Assembly: GCA_947599755.1 (NCBI GenBank)
Contig: CANQFO010000015.1
Span: 1-18,000 of the forward strand
Length of the DNA: 18,000 bases
Origin: an uncultured Bacilli bacterium
GTDB lineage: Bacteria; Bacillota_I; Bacilli_A; RF39; UBA660
Reading direction: 5' to 3'
Each line of letters opens with the position of its first letter. Position 1 is the stretch's first letter. The position numbers and the translations under genes are program-made. Under the pieces are notes generated by a model. That model made no database searches, was not told the DNA's origin, and saw only the letters and a program-made list of their open reading frames with translations. Positions 14,061-18,000 of the stretch are shown one piece after another.

Positions 14061-14460
14061 TTATTTTTTATCAATTCTATACTCACATTCTTTTTTATCA
14101 AATAAAATATCTTTAGATATATTTTCAAATTTTGAACATTTTAACGTATTACCCTTTATTTTATTTACACAATTATAACACTGACTTTCTCCAGTTTTTA
14201 CTTTATAATTGGGGTCTTTATATGATTCAGAATCTAATTTCTATTTCTCTTTAATAGATAGTTGCTTATCATTTTTTTTGAATTCATTGTAAAATTTTTA
14301 TCTATATCGAATTCATATTTAGAAATCTCATTTTCTAAATGTTCCAATAATTCCTTTACTTCAGACAACGTCATTGATTTTAACCATATTTTGTCACTAT
14401 CTACAGAGTTTATAAAGTCAGATCTTTTTAAATAATTTTTTCTTTTATTCTTTCTAATTA
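14061..14460 (-). pseudogene. Decayed gene with Cys-containing C-terminus
   Basis: No intact frame, but two coding-like pieces lie end to end on the minus strand. The upstream piece reads KRSDFINSVDSDKIWLKSMT then LSEVKELLEHLENEISKYEF, until TAG. The downstream piece, in another frame, reads SYKDPNYKVKTGESQCYNCV, NKIKGNTLKCSKF and a final ECEYRIDKK before TAA at 14061-14063. The switch fits a slip in a run of eight A (about 14270-14278): past it the second frame gives KNDKQLSIKEK, then one in-frame TAG, then KLDSESYK. So at least one frameshift and one nonsense change are present. Four cysteines (CYNC, LKCSK, KKECEY) may have bound metal or formed disulfides. I do not recognise the family. 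It lies 44 bases upstream of the SUKH gene and was probably in its operon. Confidence 0.6.
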
Positions 14461-14467
14461 TAATTTA

Positions 14468-14476
14468 ATTATAACA
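14468..14476 (-). promoter_or_regulatory. Possible extended -10 for the minus-strand accessory genes
   Basis: Minus-strand TGTTATAAT, an exact extended -10, just upstream of the decayed gene and pointing towards it and the SUKH gene. No clear -35. Confidence 0.45.
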
Positions 14477-14502
14477 TATTTTCTCATCAGTAGAGTAGAA
14501 AT

Positions 14503-14531
14503 TTGACATTCGAATGTAAATATGATATTAT
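14503..14531 (+). promoter_or_regulatory. Promoter of the ileS T-box leader, with overlapping palindrome
   Basis: TTGACA (14503-14508), 17 bases, TATTAT (14526-14531) preceded by TG (extended -10). Transcription should start near 14538. The 12-base perfect palindrome ACATTCGAATGT (14506-14517) overlaps the -35 box and could be an operator. A second TATAAT at 14553-14558 has only a poor -35 and is the alternative promoter. Confidence 0.65.
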
Positions 14532-14562
14532 TTTGATTGACAAGCAAAAGACTATAATAGAG

Positions 14563-14779
14563 ACAGTAATGTTGTTGATGAAGATTTATAGTGAGCAGGA
14601 GATAGTGAAAAACCTGTATTAGTAGTTATAACATGAATATCACTCTATTGTTGTGATTCTGAACTTTTAGTAAGAATCAACGGGATCTTCCCGTTATAGA
14701 AGACGCAATTGTTGGATTGTTGTAAATGGTGGTATAAGAAAGTTGGGCTTTTTCTATTTATAATAGGAGAAGCTTTTTT
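14563..14779 (+). promoter_or_regulatory. T-box riboswitch leader, isoleucine-specific, controlling ileS
   Basis: A T-box leader senses uncharged tRNA and lets transcription pass a terminator. Seen: Stem I closed by ACAGTAAT (14563-14570) with ATTGTTGT (14647-14654), two G-U pairs included. A distal hairpin follows (CAGG/CCTG around AGATAGTGAAAAA). The probable specifier is ATC (14639-14641) in GAATATCAC, an Ile codon. Stem II is GATTCT/AGAATC (14655-14660, 14673-14678) with an AGTA/GAAC S-turn-like loop. Stem III is ACGGGA/TCCCGT (14680-14685, 14689-14694). The T-box sequence AAATGGTGGTATAAG (14724-14738) has bulge TGGT that would pair with ACCA of tRNA-Ile. A terminator hairpin follows. Specifier, T-box and downstream gene agree on isoleucine. 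Exact helix borders are by eye. Confidence 0.88.
14747..14779 (+). terminator. T-box attenuator (terminator hairpin)
   Basis: GCTTTTTCTATT (14747-14758) pairs with AATAGGAGAAGC (14762-14773), with two G-U pairs and a 3-base loop, followed by six T. It lies 41 bases before the ileS start and directly after the T-box sequence, as expected for the off-state hairpin. Confidence 0.85.
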
Positions 14780-14820
14780 ATTTATTATAGATATTGCTTG
14801 ATAAGAAAGGGATGAAAAAT

Positions 14821-17800
14821 ATGGCAAATTTGAAAAATTATGATTTTGTCAAAAATGAAGAAGAAGTTTTAAAATATTGGAATGAACATCAATGTTTTAC
14901 AAAACTAAGGGAAAAGAATAAAAATGGGAAGAAATATCGTTTCATCGATGGTCCTATCACAGCAAATAATAAAATGGGAATTCATCATGCATTTGGTAGA
15001 AGTCTTAAGGATTGTTTTTTAAGATATAAAGCAATGAATGGCTATACATCACATTATCGTAATGGTTTTGATGGGCAAGGACTATGGGTTGAAGTAGAAG
15101 TAGAAAAAGATTTAGGATTTAAAAATAAAAAAGATGTTGAGAATTTTGGACTGGAAAACTTTACTAATACTTGTGTTGATCGTGTTAAAAAATATTCAGG
15201 TATTATAACTGAACAATCTAAAAGATTAGGTCAATGGATGGATTGGGATAATTCTTATTATACTTTATCTGATAATAATATTACTAGTATATGGTATTTC
15301 TTGAAAAAATGTCATGAAAAAGGAATGATAAAAGAAACATATAAACCTATGCCATGGTGTATTAGATGTGGTACATCTTTATCAGAACATGAAATGACAG
15401 GTAGTTATCATGATGTAACTTGTAAAGCAGTATTTTTTAAATTACCAGTTGTTGGTAAAGATTACAAGGCAGTTGTTTGGACAACGACACCATGGACTTT
15501 ATGCGCTAATGTTGCTTTAGCAGTTAATCCAGACTTTGAGTATGTAGTTGCTGATTTTGATGGAGAAAAATTATTATTATGTAAAGATGTGTTTGATAAG
15601 AAATTTAAAGAAAAAGCAAAAGTCTTAGAAACATTAAAGGGGAAAAAATTAGAAGGATTAGAATATGAAACTTGCTTTGAAGAGTTAGATGCTCAAAAAG
15701 ATGTTAATCATAGAATTGTTTTATGGGATATGGTAGATAATTCTGAAGGATCTGGTATAGTTCATATAGCTCCAGGATGTGGTGTGGAAGACTTTGAACT
15801 TGGAGAGTCATTAGGTCTTGATAAAATCATACCAATAGATGAGTCTGGGTATATATATGATGGATTTGGTTTTTTATCAGGAATGAAGGCCAAAGAAGTT
15901 GAGACTATAGTATTTGAAGAATTAGAAAAAAGAGGAAAATTATTCTTTACTCATGATTATAAACATGCATATCCATATTGTTGGAGATGTAAGCAAGATA
16001 TCATGTTTCGACTTGTCAAAGAATGGGCAATTGATGTTGATCCAGTTAGAGAAAAATTAATTGAAAATGCTAAAAAAGTAAAATATACTCCAGAGTATCA
16101 AGAAAAGAGAATGCTAGATTGGTTAACTAATATGGGTTCTTGGAATATATCAAGAAGAAGGTTTTATGGATTACCACTTCCATTTTATAAATGTGAATGT
16201 GGGCACTTAACTGTTGTTGGTTCTAAAGAAGAATTAAAAGAATTAGCTGTTAATCCTGATATTGTAGATAATTTGCAAGAATTACATAGACCATTTATTG
16301 ATGAAGTTAAAATAAAGTGTTCTGAATGTGGGAGCGAAGTATCAAGAGTAGAACAAGTTGGTGATGTTTGGTTAGATGCAGGAATAGTTCCCTATTCAAC
16401 CTTAAAATATTTTGAGGATAGAGAATATTGGAAAGAATATTTCCCTGCAGAGTTAGTAGTAGAGGCAACTGAGCAAATAAGATTATGGTTTTATTCCATG
16501 TTATTTATGTCGACAGTACTAGAAGATAAAATACCTTATGAGCAATTGGGTACTTATGGAATGGTAGTTAAAGAGGATGGTTCTAAATTTAGTAAATCAA
16601 ATAAAAATGATTTAACATTTGATGATGTTGTCAACATACATGGTGCAGATGCAATCAGGTATAATTATCTTGGAACAAATCGTGTTAATGATATAAGATT
16701 TGGATTTAAGATGATGGAAGAGGCAAAAAGAAAATTAATGAATTTCTACAATATAGCATCATTTTTTGATTTATATTATGATATAGATAAACCTGATTTA
16801 ACTAAAAAATATGAGGTATATGGAGTAAGTGACAAGTGGTTAGATAATAGAACTAATAAATTTTTGTGTGAGGCAACAGAGTTTTATGAAAAACATGAAC
16901 CAAATAATGTTTGTAAATTGTTTGATGAATATGTTGATGAAGTATCTAATTGGTACATAAAAATCAATAGAAAAAAATTCTGGAAAAGCGATATGAATGA
17001 TGAAAAATATTCTGCATATCAATCATTATATCATGCACTTAAATCAATGCTTCAAGTAATGGCTCCAGTAATCCCTTATATGACAGATTATATATGGATA
17101 CATTTGATAACAAAAGTTGAACCAAATGAAGTTGAGTCAGTTCATTTATCAAATTTTCCCAAAGCAAGTTCTTATGATCAAAAATTATTAGAGGAAACGG
17201 ATAAAGTAAGAAATATAGTAACTATGGCATTGAGAATAAAAAATGAAAACAATTTAAAATTAACTCAACCATTAAGTAAATTATATTTATGTGGATTTAA
17301 GCATATATCTTTAAATGAGTATGACCAAATATTAAAAGATGAACTTAATGTAAAAGATATAGAATATTTGGATAATAAAGATTCTTTATGTGTTCCGTAT
17401 TTAACATTGGATTTTAAAGTTGCTGGTATGACTTATAAAGAAAAAGTTAATCATGTTAAAGATTTGTTATTTAATCTTAATGATGATGAAATGAGAGAAC
17501 TTTATACTAAATATAGCAATAATGAAAATATGGTACTTGATGATATGGAACTTGTACATGATACTTTAAAAGTTGAATATAAGTATAATGACGGAATAAA
17601 AGTAGCAGAAGAAAAGAATAAACTTGTAGCACTTGATATAACGATAGATGATAAGCTATACGAAGAATTTATGTATAGAAAGTTATTGAGACAATGTCAA
17701 GTTTCTAGAAAAGAAGCAAACTACGATGTTGTTGATAGAATAAAATTATCAGTTATAGCTGAAGATGAGGAAGTTAAGAATATGCTTAATCATTATCAAA

Positions 17801-17916
17801 AACAAATAGCAATTGAAACTTTATCAACTTTATCGTTTAAAAAATTAGATAATCCAGATTATGAAAAAGAATTTGAATTATTAGATTATAAAGTTTTACT
17901 GCAATTGAAAAAATAG
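14821..17916 (+). CDS. ileS: Isoleucyl-tRNA synthetase, eukaryote-like (type 2) class
   Basis: Charges tRNA-Ile in the cytoplasm. About 1031 residues, longer than type 1 bacterial IleRS. Seen: the class I N-terminal signature as FIDGPITANNKMGIHHAFGR (HIGH region 53-59), then QGLWVEVEVEKDLGF; a cysteine pair in CIRCGTSLSEHE; the editing (CP1) domain with VWTTTPWTLCAN; SWNISRRRFYGLPLPFYKC; cysteine motifs CECGH and CSECG; and KMSKS as KFSKS (589-593). The tRNA-binding and C-terminal helical domains follow. The signatures fit the type 2 group, known for mupirocin-resistant enzymes. Start: ATG 14821 with AAAGGG nine bases upstream; in-frame TTG 14794 and ATG 14812 are worse placed. It is controlled by the Ile T-box. 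The coding strand is A-rich with AGA and ATA codons, unlike the T-rich plus-strand genes before it, suggesting transfer. Confidence 0.95.
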   Translation: MANLKNYDFVKNEEEVLKYWNEHQCFTKLREKNKNGKKYRFIDGPITANNKMGIHHAFGRSLKDCFLRYKAMNGYTSHYRNGFDGQGLWVEVEVEKDLGFKNKKDVENFGLENFTNTCVDRVKKYSGIITEQSKRLGQWMDWDNSYYTLSDNNITSIWYFLKKCHEKGMIKETYKPMPWCIRCGTSLSEHEMTGSYHDVTCKAVFFKLPVVGKDYKAVVWTTTPWTLCANVALAVNPDFEYVVADFDGEKLLLCKDVFDKKFKEKAKVLETLKGKKLEGLEYETCFEELDAQKDVNHRIVLWDMVDNSEGSGIVHIAPGCGVEDFELGESLGLDKIIPIDESGYIYDGFGFLSGMKAKEVETIVFEELEKRGKLFFTHDYKHAYPYCWRCKQDIMFRLVKEWAIDVDPVREKLIENAKKVKYTPEYQEKRMLDWLTNMGSWNISRRRFYGLPLPFYKCECGHLTVVGSKEELKELAVNPDIVDNLQELHRPFIDEVKIKCSECGSEVSRVEQVGDVWLDAGIVPYSTLKYFEDREYWKEYFPAELVVEATEQIRLWFYSMLFMSTVLEDKIPYEQLGTYGMVVKEDGSKFSKSNKNDLTFDDVVNIHGADAIRYNYLGTNRVNDIRFGFKMMEEAKRKLMNFYNIASFFDLYYDIDKPDLTKKYEVYGVSDKWLDNRTNKFLCEATEFYEKHEPNNVCKLFDEYVDEVSNWYIKINRKKFWKSDMNDEKYSAYQSLYHALKSMLQVMAPVIPYMTDYIWIHLITKVEPNEVESVHLSNFPKASSYDQKLLEETDKVRNIVTMALRIKNENNLKLTQPLSKLYLCGFKHISLNEYDQILKDELNVKDIEYLDNKDSLCVPYLTLDFKVAGMTYKEKVNHVKDLLFNLNDDEMRELYTKYSNNENMVLDDMELVHDTLKVEYKYNDGIKVAEEKNKLVALDITIDDKLYEEFMYRKLLRQCQVSRKEANYDVVDRIKLSVIAEDEEVKNMLNHYQKQIAIETLSTLSFKKLDNPDYEKEFELLDYKVLLQLKK

Positions 17917-18000
17917 GAAGGTGTTAGTCTGAAAAGAAAAACAAAATTTATTTTATAAAAAAAGTTAAAAAAGGGCAGACTTCCCCTTACCCCAAAGAAA
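17917..18000. other. Right edge: no clear gene
   Basis: After the ileS stop there is a ribosome-site-like GGAAGGTG followed by a short open stretch (LKRKTKFIL, from a CTG, then TAA) that I do not call a gene. Further right, the minus strand reads AAGGG-8-CCCTT followed by TTTT, a weak hairpin that could end a minus-strand gene beyond the window. AGTCTG (17926-17931) and CAGACT (17976-17981) are also complementary. Nothing firmer can be said. Confidence 0.35.

Noticed and set aside
13061..14780. Mobile element or integrase in the accessory patch
   Set aside because: No transposase or recombinase motifs, no terminal inverted repeats and no copy of the tRNA 3' end were found in the window.
1..18000. 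Possible UGA-as-Trp code, given the Mollicutes-like AT richness
   Set aside because: Trp is encoded by TGG in conserved motifs and TGA works as a proper stop in spoIIP, yidD and the YehR-like gene; standard code.
1..18000. CRISPR array or toxin-antitoxin pair
   Set aside because: No regularly spaced repeats; the only toxin-related signal is SUKH domains, without an adjacent toxin.

Overview
The window is very AT-rich and uses the standard code: TGG serves for Trp, and TGA is used as a stop (for example in spoIIP). Spore genes (gpr, spoIIP), an endonuclease-type MutL, an RNase J-family protein, a T-box leader, A-rich Shine-Dalgarno sites and Gram-positive lipoboxes all point to a low-GC Firmicute. 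My inference is an uncultured, Mollicutes-adjacent gut Bacilli lineage (RF39/Erysipelotrichales-like). Species cannot be read from the sequence.

Layout. (1) 1-3469, plus strand: the 3' end of uvrC, a type IV pilin-like protein, mutL and miaA, tightly packed as a probable DNA-repair/tRNA-modification operon. (2) 3471-4737, minus strand: an exported transglutaminase-like protein and rpsT with its terminator. (3) 4951-7286, plus strand: gpr, spoIIP and a small YqxA-like membrane protein, a sporulation block divergent from rpsT as in Bacillus subtilis. (4) 7341-8048: an AlkD-type DNA glycosylase with its own promoter, ending at a bidirectional terminator. (5) 8174-9267, minus strand: yidD and a ZnuA-like lipoprotein that has lost its metal-binding histidines. 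(6) 9485-12872, plus strand: rnc, a protein of unknown function, a degenerate (J2-like) RNase J-family protein and a DUF1307/YehR-like lipoprotein. (7) 12908-13048: tRNA-Arg(CCU) with its terminator. (8) 13061-14460, minus strand: an accessory patch with a SUKH (SMI1/KNR4) fragment, an intact membrane-anchored SUKH protein and a decayed Cys-containing gene. (9) 14503-17916: a promoter, an isoleucine T-box leader and ileS of the eukaryote-like (type 2) class.

How it fits together. Most of the window is core housekeeping: repair, ribosome, RNA processing, sporulation, membrane-protein insertion. The stretch from the 3' end of tRNA-Arg to the window end differs in character. It holds decayed genes, immunity-type SUKH domains and an ileS whose coding strand is A-rich with AGA/ATA codons, whereas the plus-strand genes before it are T-rich with CGA/ATT codons. 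This suggests lateral acquisition next to a tRNA gene, although no integrase or duplicated tRNA end is visible.

I found no CRISPR array, transposase, phage gene or clearly new multi-gene system. The most informative oddities are the RNase J-like protein with a broken active site, the orphan histidine-less ZnuA-like lipoprotein, the membrane-anchored SUKH protein with decayed neighbours, and the T-box-controlled type 2 ileS.
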